Assembly (NCBI GenBank): GCA_003497135.1
Contig: DNKR01000043.1
Coordinates: 2,883 to 8,629 of the forward strand
Length of the DNA: 5,747 bases
Source: Candidatus Uhrbacteria bacterium
GTDB taxonomy: Bacteria > Patescibacteriota > Patescibacteriia > UBA9934 > UBA9568
Direction: 5' to 3'
The position numbers and the translations under genes are program-made. Positions 1 through 5,190 of the stretch are shown one piece after another (the stretch's first letter is position 1; every line of letters begins with the position of its first letter). Under the pieces are notes generated by a model. The model was given only the letters and a program-made list of their open reading frames with translations, was not told where the DNA came from and made no database searches.

Positions 1-7
1 CGTCCCT

Positions 8-42
8 ACCCAGTGATGGGTCGAAATGACGAACAGTCTGTT
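8..42. repeat. Two small inverted repeats at the left edge
   Basis: Two short perfect dyads lie next to each other. ACCCA (8-12) and TGGGT (17-21) flank a 4-nt loop, and AACAG (32-36) and CTGTT (38-42) flank a single base. No open reading frame of note crosses them. With the larger hairpin at 56-91 they make the whole left edge unusually rich in dyads, which suggests an intergenic palindromic element or a decayed mobile sequence. Each dyad alone is short enough to arise by chance. Confidence 0.35.
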
Positions 43-55
43 ATACGTTGATTCG

Positions 56-91
56 CCCGCCCGACTGAACGACATAAGTCGTTCGGGCGGG
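56..91. repeat. GC-rich 14-bp hairpin with a 4-nt bulge, REP-like
   Basis: CCCGCCC (56-62) pairs with GGGCGGG (85-91), and GAACGAC (67-73) pairs with GTCGTTC (78-84) around an ATAA loop. The two stems are continuous on the right arm and separated by four extra bases (GACT) on the left arm. The bulge can slide, because CCCGCCCGA and TCGGGCGGG also pair over 9 bp. It lies about 48 nt downstream of the nrdR stop and could end or protect the 3' end of that transcript, but neither strand has a T-tract after it, so it is not a standard intrinsic terminator. Its GC content is well above that of the AT-rich flank at 92-138. A dispersed palindromic repeat is the alternative I favour. Confidence 0.6.
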
Positions 92-138
92 TAGCTAATC
101 CATTATTCGTAATATTGCAGTATCAACATCATTTTTCA

Positions 139-606
139 TTAATTCGCTCTCTTTTTCCGCCTCACCAATGATGTCAATTCTTTTTGGAAACTTTCTATGT
201 CTTCAAATGATCTGTAAACAGATGCAAAACGTATATATGCGACCTTGTCAAAAGTTTTTAAGCGATTCATGACAATTTCACCTATTTCTTGCGATGTAAG
301 CTCGCCGATTTTCTTTTTCTGGATGTCACGCTCTATTTTATGGATCAATTTTCTAAACTCCGGTTCAGTATACGGGCGCTTTTCTAATGAGTGCTGAATA
401 CCTTTAATAAGCTTGTCGCGCGAGTACGCTTCTCTTCTGCCGTCGCGCTTTACAACAGTTAAATCCAAAAGTTCAACTTCCTCCAAAGTTGAAAAACGAA
501 AACCGCACTTTTCGCATTCTCGACGGCGGCGTATGCTCAAACTGTCCGCGGCAAGACGCGAATCAACGACTTTAGTATCACGGCAGTTGCAAACCGGGCA
601 GTTCAT
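139..606 (-). CDS. nrdR: Transcriptional repressor NrdR
   Basis: NrdR represses ribonucleotide reductase genes when its ATP-cone senses high dATP/ATP, and binds operator DNA through an N-terminal zinc ribbon. The 155-residue product is full length for the family. The ribbon shows CPVC at 3-6 and CEKC at 31-34, with the basic stretch RRRREC before the second knuckle. The ATP-cone covers about 49-139, with the VVKRDGRRE opening and the KVAYIRFASVYRSF closing motif. The ATG at 604-606 fits the invariant MxCPxC start and has no Shine-Dalgarno sequence. A promoter lies immediately upstream (616-644), and a terminator separates the gene from ftsZ, so it is transcribed on its own. I see no clear NrdR box in its own promoter. 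No ribonucleotide reductase gene is in the window. The identification is firm. Confidence 0.97.
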   Translation of the reverse strand: MNCPVCNCRDTKVVDSRLAADSLSIRRRRECEKCGFRFSTLEEVELLDLTVVKRDGRREAYSRDKLIKGIQHSLEKRPYTEPEFRKLIHKIERDIQKKKIGELTSQEIGEIVMNRLKTFDKVAYIRFASVYRSFEDIESFQKELTSLVRRKKRAN

Positions 607-615
607 AGTAAGTGC

Positions 616-644
616 ATTATATCAAAAACTCTGTTTCGTGTCAG
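616..644 (-). promoter_or_regulatory. nrdR promoter, probably giving a near-leaderless mRNA
   Basis: On the minus strand, CTGACA (639-644) is followed after exactly 17 nt by a consensus TATAAT (616-621). The nrdR ATG begins only 9 nt after the -10 box. With the usual start about 7 nt below the -10, the transcript would carry a leader of only 2-3 nt or none. This agrees with the absence of a ribosome binding site. The element lies between the ftsZ terminator and nrdR, where a promoter is expected. Confidence 0.8.
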
Positions 645-665
645 CAGTGAGCACACATACGCAAA

Positions 666-695
666 ACGCGAGCCGATTTTGCAACCGGCTCGCAT
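666..695 (-). terminator. Intrinsic terminator after ftsZ
   Basis: GCGAGCCG and CGGCTCGC (668-675 and 686-693) form an 8-bp GC-rich stem around a 10-nt loop. A G-T wobble and an A-T pair extend it. Read on the minus strand, the stem is followed by GTTTTG, a short U-tract, so it most likely ends ftsZ transcripts. The plus-strand side has only scattered Ts and there is no plus-strand gene to terminate. It lies about 70 nt beyond the ftsZ stop, with a tandem repeat array in between. Confidence 0.75.
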
Positions 696-700
696 TCTGC

Positions 701-759
701 TTCCGTTTATTCATCAATTCCGTAAATTCCGTTTTTTCCGTTCTTTCCGTTATTTCCGT
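701..759 (-). repeat. 9-bp tandem repeat array in the ftsZ 3' region
   Basis: On the plus strand the core TTCCGT starts at 718, 727, 736, 745 and 754, which is an exact 9-nt period. A further core at 701 follows one degenerate unit (TTCATC at 710) and a 1-nt slip. On the transcribed strand the units read AACGGAAAT, AACGGAAAG, AACGGAAAA, AACGGAATT and TACGGAATT. The array starts 6 nt after the ftsZ stop and ends just before the terminator stem, so it is almost certainly in the ftsZ mRNA. It is not convincingly coding, because no start codon opens a reading frame across it. Confidence 0.85.
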
Positions 760-764
760 TTCAA

Positions 765-1952
765 TTACATCATTTTCTTTCTAATAAATGCCGGAATTTC
801 CAAATCGTCTTGATTTTCTTCTTCATCCGCTTTTAACACTGTTGGTATCTTTGCCTTTTCTTGCGGACGGCGCACTTTTACGATTTTTTTAATATCCGCA
901 CTGTCGTCTGTTGATTGAATAAAAGTTTGCGGCGACCATGTTGCTTGCGCTCCGACTTCGCTTCCGCCAAGAATCGCAGCGCTCTTTCGCTCGCGCTCGC
1001 GCATGTGGAATCCTGTTGCAACAACGCAAATGCGGATTTCGTCGTCCAGTTCATCGTCGACATGGGCTCCAAAAATAACTTTTGCGTCCTCGTCAGCCGA
1101 ACCGGTAATGACTTTTGCCGCCTCTGCGATTTCTTGCATGCCCATGCCTCTTCCGCCCGTAACAGTAAACAACACTCCTTTTGCGCCCTCGATTGAAAGC
1201 TCTAGCAGAGGACTTGTAATCGCCTGTCTTGCCGCCTCAACCGCTCTGTTCTCGCCTGTTGCGCGGCCTATACCCATAAGAGCAGAGCCGGAGTCGCGCA
1301 TTATTGCGCGGACATCTGCAAAATCAACATTTATGACTCCAGGGATTGTTATTATTTCTGCAATCCCTTGCACGCCTTGGCGCAAAACATCGTCAACGAT
1401 TCTGAACGCGTCAAGCAAACTTGTTTTTTTGTCTATAATATTTAAAACCCTGTCATTTGGAATTGTGATTATTGTATCAACATGCTGTGAAAGCTCATCG
1501 TGGTATTGCTCTGCGATTTTGCGCCTTTGCGCGCCCTCAAACCCGAACGGCTTTGTTACAACAGCAACTGTAAGCGCACCAATGTCTTTTGCTATTTTTG
1601 CTATTTCCGGAGCAGCGCCGCTTCCTGTTCCTCCGCCAAGCCCGCAAGTTATAAACACCATGTCAGCGCCGTTTAGCGCATTGCGGATTTCGTTTGAACT
1701 TTCCTCGGCCGCTTTACGGCCAAGCTCCGGATCCATGCCAGCGCCAAGCCCGCGCGTTACGGTTTTTCCTATGCTGATTTTTACAGGGGCATGATTTTGG
1801 TGCAGAGCTTGCACATCTGTATTAACCGCAATAAAATCAACGCCTTTGATTTGATCGTTGATCATTCTGTTTATTGCCGCTCCGCCGCCGCCTCCAACAC
1901 CCACTACTTTTATGCTTGCAAATGTCTCTATTTCTGGTTTTACTTCTGGCAT
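765..1952 (-). CDS. ftsZ: Cell division GTPase FtsZ
   Basis: FtsZ is the tubulin-like GTPase that polymerises at midcell into the Z-ring and recruits the divisome. The 395-residue product is complete. Visible motifs are the nucleotide-binding glycine loop VGVGGGGGAAIN (17-28), the tubulin signature GGGTGSGAAP (106-115), TKPFGFEG (133-140) and the catalytic T7 loop NVDFADVRAIM (208-218) with its two aspartates. A polar linker follows from about 320. The C-terminal peptide DLEIPAFIRKKM (383-394) is the conserved tail that binds FtsA. The ATG at 1950-1952 leaves the short N-terminal extension usual in the family and has no Shine-Dalgarno sequence. The gene is downstream of ftsA but separated from it by a terminator and has its own promoter with an overlapping dyad, so its expression can be set independently. 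Nothing in the sequence suggests truncation. Confidence 0.98.
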   Translation of the reverse strand: MPEVKPEIETFASIKVVGVGGGGGAAINRMINDQIKGVDFIAVNTDVQALHQNHAPVKISIGKTVTRGLGAGMDPELGRKAAEESSNEIRNALNGADMVFITCGLGGGTGSGAAPEIAKIAKDIGALTVAVVTKPFGFEGAQRRKIAEQYHDELSQHVDTIITIPNDRVLNIIDKKTSLLDAFRIVDDVLRQGVQGIAEIITIPGVINVDFADVRAIMRDSGSALMGIGRATGENRAVEAARQAITSPLLELSIEGAKGVLFTVTGGRGMGMQEIAEAAKVITGSADEDAKVIFGAHVDDELDDEIRICVVATGFHMRERERKSAAILGGSEVGAQATWSPQTFIQSTDDSADIKKIVKVRRPQEKAKIPTVLKADEEENQDDLEIPAFIRKKMM

Positions 1953-1958
1953 ATAATT

Positions 1959-1979
1959 ATGTGTTATTCATGAACACAT
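1959..1979. promoter_or_regulatory. Operator-like 21-bp inverted repeat at the ftsZ promoter
   Basis: ATGTGTT (1959-1965) and AACACAT (1973-1979) are perfect inverted 7-bp half-sites around a 7-nt centre. The centre itself contributes to the palindrome TTCATGAA (1967-1974). The dyad overlaps the last two bases of the -10 box and covers the predicted transcription start near 1971, which is the classic position for a repressor site. Because the start lies in its middle, it would not form an RNA hairpin. The binding protein is unknown. Confidence 0.5.
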
Positions 1980-2006
1980 CGTATCGTCAGCGCAAGCATG
2001 TGTCAA
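1978..2006 (-). promoter_or_regulatory. ftsZ promoter
   Basis: On the minus strand a perfect TTGACA (2001-2006) is followed after exactly 17 nt by TACGAT (1978-1983), which matches TATAAT at four of six positions. The start would be near 1971, giving a leader of about 19 nt with no Shine-Dalgarno sequence. It lies directly below the ftsA terminator, consistent with ftsZ being a separate unit. Confidence 0.75.
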
Positions 2007-2034
2007 GGCAATTTGAGCTCTAAAAGTGTTCAAC

Positions 2035-2062
2035 AAAAAAAGCGCGTTTGCAGCGCGCCTTT
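2035..2062 (-). terminator. Intrinsic terminator after ftsA
   Basis: On the minus strand GCGCG (2054-2058) pairs with CGCGC (2042-2046) around a 7-nt loop. The stem can extend by A-T pairs past a one-base bulge. It is followed at once by seven Ts (2035-2041). It begins 14 nt after the ftsA stop codon and ends the transcript that enters from the right side of the window. Confidence 0.85.
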
Positions 2063-2076
2063 GTCTTGATATAATA

Positions 2077-3336
2077 TTACGGAAGCATTGATTTAAACCA
2101 TTTTTTTAATGAATCTCTGGCAGCGTCAATGCTTTTAATTTTTGAAAACACATCCATAAAACGCGCCGGCTGTGTTCCATGAATTTTTTGTCCCCACAAT
2201 ACAAGTCCGATTGCCGTAGAAAACGCAGGATCGTTTGCTTGGTCAATAACCGTCGTAACTCCTATTGGGGTTCCAATAGACGCGGGCAAGCGCAGTTCCT
2301 TTTTTGCCACATCAACAATGCCGGCAAGCTTTGATCCGGCGCCGGTAAACACAACTCCTGCAGGAAGCATTCCGGACCTTTGCGCTTTTTTAAATTCATC
2401 GTCAATTTTTGCCATTATTTCTTCAACGCGCGCTTCTATGATTTGAGCGATATATTTTCTTGAAACAAATTCTGATTCAGGCGCGCCAAAATCCGCAAGA
2501 TCAATTTCGTCTTTTTTCTGGATTTCGGAAGAATCCGCGCTTCCGGCTTTAAGCTTTACATGCTCTGCGATTTCTATTGATGTGCGCAATCCTATTGCAA
2601 TGTCGTTTGTAATGTGGCCTGAACCGATAGGTAAGACAGATGTAAAAACCATATCGCCTTCTTCAAAAAGTATAATACTTGTTGTTGAAGCGCCAATGTT
2701 CACAACAGCCACGCCAAGCTCTTTTTGCCTGGGAGTTATAACGCTTTCGGATGTCGCAAGCGGAGCATAAACAAGATCGTCAATATCAAGGCCTGTGCGG
2801 TACACGCATTTGGTAAGGTTGTTCATTTGCGAGCCAAGCGCTTGCACGATTGTCGCGTCAACTTCAAGGCGGACGCCGGACATTCCAATCGGGTCTTTGA
2901 CTCCGCGCTGTCCGTCAACAGTAAACGCGCGCGGAATAACATGAAGTATTTCGTAATTAGAAGGCGTTGCGACTGTTTTTGCCGCTTCTATCACACGCTC
3001 AACATCCTCGTCTTTGATTTCGCCGTCGCCGCGCGAAACGCCAACTACCCCTCGGCTATCCTGCGAATGGATGTTTGGCCCTGCGATTGCTACCCATGCG
3101 CTGCTTACAGGCACGCCTGTTATACGCTCTGCCAAATCCAGCGCGCGCGAAACAGAAGAAACCGCCTCGTCCATGTTTGTTATTGTTCCGCGATTTATGC
3201 CTTCTGCCGGAACCTCAATAGCGCCAATGATGTGAATCTGTTCGCGCTCGCCGTCTTCTATTGGCATTGGCTTTCCAACAGCAATATGAATGCTGTGCGC
3301 GCCAATATCAAGGCCTGTTATTATTTCATCGTTCAT
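2077..3336 (-). CDS. ftsA: Cell division protein FtsA
   Basis: FtsA is the actin-like ATPase that tethers FtsZ filaments to the inner membrane. I choose the ATG at 3334-3336 (419 residues), because GLDIGAHSIHIAVG, the phosphate-1 loop, then starts at residue 8. The longer in-frame start at 3381 would add 15 unrelated residues and overlap dgkA. The 1C/SHS2 domain spans about 70-150 and includes HVIPRAFTVDGQ. Phosphate-2 is VVNIGASTTS (211-220), with Asn where Asp is most common. The adenosine loop is VFTGAGSKLAG (329-339). The C-terminal amphipathic segment SLKKWFKSMLP (409-419) is the membrane-targeting helix. The gene follows dgkA by 7 nt, and a weak promoter may sit inside the end of dgkA. 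A terminator separates it from ftsZ. No Shine-Dalgarno sequence is seen. Confidence 0.96.
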   Translation of the reverse strand: MNDEIITGLDIGAHSIHIAVGKPMPIEDGEREQIHIIGAIEVPAEGINRGTITNMDEAVSSVSRALDLAERITGVPVSSAWVAIAGPNIHSQDSRGVVGVSRGDGEIKDEDVERVIEAAKTVATPSNYEILHVIPRAFTVDGQRGVKDPIGMSGVRLEVDATIVQALGSQMNNLTKCVYRTGLDIDDLVYAPLATSESVITPRQKELGVAVVNIGASTTSIILFEEGDMVFTSVLPIGSGHITNDIAIGLRTSIEIAEHVKLKAGSADSSEIQKKDEIDLADFGAPESEFVSRKYIAQIIEARVEEIMAKIDDEFKKAQRSGMLPAGVVFTGAGSKLAGIVDVAKKELRLPASIGTPIGVTTVIDQANDPAFSTAIGLVLWGQKIHGTQPARFMDVFSKIKSIDAARDSLKKWFKSMLP

Positions 3337-3343
3337 AATGTAA

Positions 3344-3709
3344 CTATAATACCATTTCAATAATGTTCGGGACAAGGACAAGAAGACCGATTATAAGCGC
3401 GAGAATAGACGCAAACAGAACTGTGCCTGCCATAATATCTTTAATCTCGCCCACAACCGGATGCAGGCGCGCTTTTAACATATCAACAATGCGTTCAAAA
3501 ATACTGTTCAGCATTTCTAAAACAAGCACCAGCCCTACAAGTAGCAAAAGAAGTATTGTTTCCCATGGCGCAAGAGGCAAAACAAACGCGGCTACAGCGA
3601 CAATAGCGCCGATTACGCTTTGTATGCGAAAACTTTGCTCATCACGGAACAAAACTTTTACTCCTCGCAAAGCGTGCTTTAAACTTTTTATAAATGCCTT
3701 GATGCTCAT
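3344..3709 (-). CDS. dgkA: Undecaprenol/diacylglycerol kinase (DgkA family)
   Basis: This is a small integral membrane kinase that phosphorylates undecaprenol or diacylglycerol with ATP. In Gram-positive relatives it returns the lipid carrier C55-OH to the peptidoglycan pathway. The 121-residue length is typical. Hydrophobic segments run at about 32-48, 51-66 and 95-113. The active-site motif is ExLNxxxExxVD, seen here as EMLNSIFERIVD (65-76), and KDIMAGTVL (90-98) matches the second conserved block. The N-terminal SLKHALRGVKVLFRDEQSFRIQ is a typical cytoplasmic amphipathic start. Its ATG overlaps the ybeY stop as ATGA, so the two are translationally coupled. The ybeY-dgkA pair is also common in Firmicutes, but there it leads to cdd/era and not to ftsA. 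Substrate preference cannot be read from sequence; undecaprenol is the likelier guess. Confidence 0.92.
   Translation of the reverse strand: MSIKAFIKSLKHALRGVKVLFRDEQSFRIQSVIGAIVAVAAFVLPLAPWETILLLLLVGLVLVLEMLNSIFERIVDMLKARLHPVVGEIKDIMAGTVLFASILALIIGLLVLVPNIIEMVL
3346..3375 (-). promoter_or_regulatory. Possible internal promoter for ftsA
   Basis: On the minus strand TTGTCC (3370-3375) is followed after 18 nt by TATTAT (3346-3351), and the ftsA ATG begins 9 nt below that box. The -10-to-ATG spacing is the same as at nrdR, so it could give a near-leaderless ftsA mRNA in addition to read-through from the operon. The -35 match is only four of six, and the element overlaps the end of dgkA in AT-rich sequence, so chance is a real alternative. 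Confidence 0.35.
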
Positions 3710-4134
3710 AAATTTTTTATTATTATTTCCTGCAATGGAAGCATTATCTTTGCATCGCGGGGTTTTTCATGATCAAATCCGAACAGGTGCAGAGCGCCGT
3801 GTACAAGCGCTTTAATAACCTCGTTTTTAACGGTTGAACTGCTTGGAGTTCTTTGTTTTATTTCGCTATAACAGAGAACAATTTCTCCAAGCAGATCATC
3901 TTCTTCAAGACAAAAGCTTAAAACATCTGTCGGCTTGTTTTTACGCCTGTATTTTTTGTTAAGCTCTCGCATTTGTGCGGGCCTTACAAAACCAACGGAA
4001 ATCCTAACAGTCCTCTTTAGATTGAACTTTCTGGAAATTACAGTTGCAATTTTTTTTGCAAGAAGATCTGAAATTTTCTGACCAGAGCTCAAAGCAGATT
4101 GGTTGATTTCAAACTTGATCACATTAATTATCAT
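3706..4134 (-). CDS. ybeY: Endoribonuclease YbeY (rRNA maturation factor)
   Basis: YbeY is a zinc-dependent single-strand endoribonuclease needed for 16S rRNA 3'-end maturation and 70S ribosome quality control. The 142-residue product carries the family zinc motif HGALHLFGFDH (112-122), whose ligands are H112, H116 and H122. The upstream conserved block LNKKYRRKNKPTDVLSF (58-74) and LLGEIVLCYSEIK (81-93) also fit. The ATG at 4132-4134 overlaps the stop of the preceding gene as ATGA, and its own TGA overlaps the dgkA ATG the same way, so all three are coupled. No Shine-Dalgarno sequence is visible. It is complete and ordinary in length; the C-terminal tail after the motif is short but normal. 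Confidence 0.96.
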   Translation of the reverse strand: MIINVIKFEINQSALSSGQKISDLLAKKIATVISRKFNLKRTVRISVGFVRPAQMRELNKKYRRKNKPTDVLSFCLEEDDLLGEIVLCYSEIKQRTPSSSTVKNEVIKALVHGALHLFGFDHEKPRDAKIMLPLQEIIIKNL

Positions 4135-5180
4135 TCAGCCGGCTGAACAAATTGCAAACTGTTAATCATCATCTTGAATGTTTGCAAATAATCAATTTCT
4201 CCATTGCCGTCCGGTTTATAAATTAAACTGACTAAAACCGCTTCTTTTGCAGGAACGCTTAAATCAATAACCGCTGTAAGCTGATCTTCTGACAGTGCGG
4301 CGCTATACCCGTTCTTTGTGGTAAATGCATTGTAAACAGCAGGCAGAACCGCACCCAGATATCCTTCAAGCGATCTTGGCTGTACAGAAATTGAAATTTT
4401 CTCGCCTGACAAAGCTGTAAATTCAACAGCAAAATCCTGACCTACCGCAGTCCATTGACTTGGATACTGAATAGAAAACAAAGAATTGGAATAAACTTTT
4501 ACAAACCCTGACTCAAGCAAAGTCAAAGGCGCTGTTCCTGCGGGATTGTATCTGTGGAACACTTCGTTGCCGTCAAGAAAACCGTCAGAGTCAGTATCCG
4601 GCTTGCGCATATTCGTGCTGTAAAGCGACTCTTCCGCGTCTGTTAGCCCGTCGCTGTCAGTGTCAATTCCAGAGCGGAGCTGTCCTATGAATTGCGGTTC
4701 TTCTTCTGGCGGCTGCGGCGCCGGCGCTGGCTCGGGCGCTGGCTCTGGCTGTTCTGCCGGAACTGGAAGCGGCTGTTCAACAGGAGGTAAAACAACAGGA
4801 GTAGGAACTTTTTTGTTCAAAGTTGAAAACACATATATTGCGCCAGCGATAATCAATCCAAGAAAAACAATTCCAACTGCAAGGATCGGAACAGACAATA
4901 TTTTTCTTTTCTTTTTTGCTGCCATAGGAGCTTTAGCAGGACCCTGCACAGGAATCTTGACCTCTTTTTTTTGTTCTTGAACCGCTTGCGTTTGCTGTAC
5001 CGGCTGTTTTTGTACTTGCACGCTCTGTGCTTGCGAAACAGGCGCCGCCGGCTTTGCTGTTGGCGACGATCCGCGAAATTCTTTTGGCATTGCAAAAATT
5101 TTGGAATCTTGCCCGATTCCTTGTTTTTGCCCCTGATCAACGACCGGGGATTGCGGCTGTTTTGCAGGTTCGTCTGCCAT
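4131..5180 (-). CDS. Single-pass membrane protein with TSP3-like calcium repeats and a PsbP-like C-terminal domain
   Basis: The function is unknown. From the ATG at 5178-5180 the product has 349 residues. A Gln/Pro-rich, probably cytoplasmic N-terminus (1-85) leads to a basic stop (KKKRK, 89-93), one membrane helix (95-119) and a Pro/Glu-rich linker (126-163). Two EF-hand-like calcium loops follow: DTDSDGLTDAEE (173-184) and DTDSDGFLDGNE (195-206). A predicted beta-rich domain (about 225-346) contains FSIQYPSQW and ISISVQP, resembling PsbP/Mog1-like folds; this rests on pattern recognition alone. The positive-inside rule puts the repeats outside the cell. A GTG at 5223-5225 would add 15 residues and overlap the upstream gene by 35 nt, so I prefer the ATG, 10 nt below the upstream stop. 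The stop overlaps ybeY. Confidence 0.85.
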   Translation of the reverse strand: MADEPAKQPQSPVVDQGQKQGIGQDSKIFAMPKEFRGSSPTAKPAAPVSQAQSVQVQKQPVQQTQAVQEQKKEVKIPVQGPAKAPMAAKKKRKILSVPILAVGIVFLGLIIAGAIYVFSTLNKKVPTPVVLPPVEQPLPVPAEQPEPAPEPAPAPQPPEEEPQFIGQLRSGIDTDSDGLTDAEESLYSTNMRKPDTDSDGFLDGNEVFHRYNPAGTAPLTLLESGFVKVYSNSLFSIQYPSQWTAVGQDFAVEFTALSGEKISISVQPRSLEGYLGAVLPAVYNAFTTKNGYSAALSEDQLTAVIDLSVPAKEAVLVSLIYKPDGNGEIDYLQTFKMMINSLQFVQPAE

Positions 5181-5190
5181 GCGAAAATAA

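Noticed and set aside
56..91. Intrinsic terminator for nrdR
   Set aside because: The stem is strong but neither side has a U-tract, so I list it as a palindromic repeat.
622..714. 30-codon minus-strand frame starting MNKRKQN downstream of ftsZ
   Set aside because: It spans the terminator stem and the nrdR -35 box and has no initiation signal, so it is better explained as untranslated sequence.
413..784. Plus-strand frame of 123 codons across the nrdR start, promoter and ftsZ terminator
   Set aside because: It runs through a terminator hairpin and the 9-bp array, which give its C-terminus a low-complexity VNSVFSVLSV pattern. It overlaps two real genes on the other strand.
714..790. Frameshifted extension of FtsZ into a Thr-Glu repeat encoded by the 9-bp array
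   Set aside because: The alternative frame is open through the array, but there is no clear slippery site. FtsZ already ends with a complete conserved C-terminal peptide.
1003..1794. Long plus-strand reading frame of 263 codons inside ftsZ
   Set aside because: It lies wholly antisense to a gene with every FtsZ motif intact. Its Ser/Pro/Ala-rich product resembles no family and looks like a shadow of ftsZ codon use.
2725..3363. Plus-strand frame of 212 codons opposite ftsA
   Set aside because: It is antisense to well-conserved FtsA sequence, with Cys/Arg/Asn-rich composition and no recognisable domain.
3337..3381. Longer FtsA start giving 15 extra residues
   Set aside because: The added residues overlap the dgkA end, resemble no FtsA N-terminus, and the internal ATG puts the phosphate-1 motif at the usual distance.
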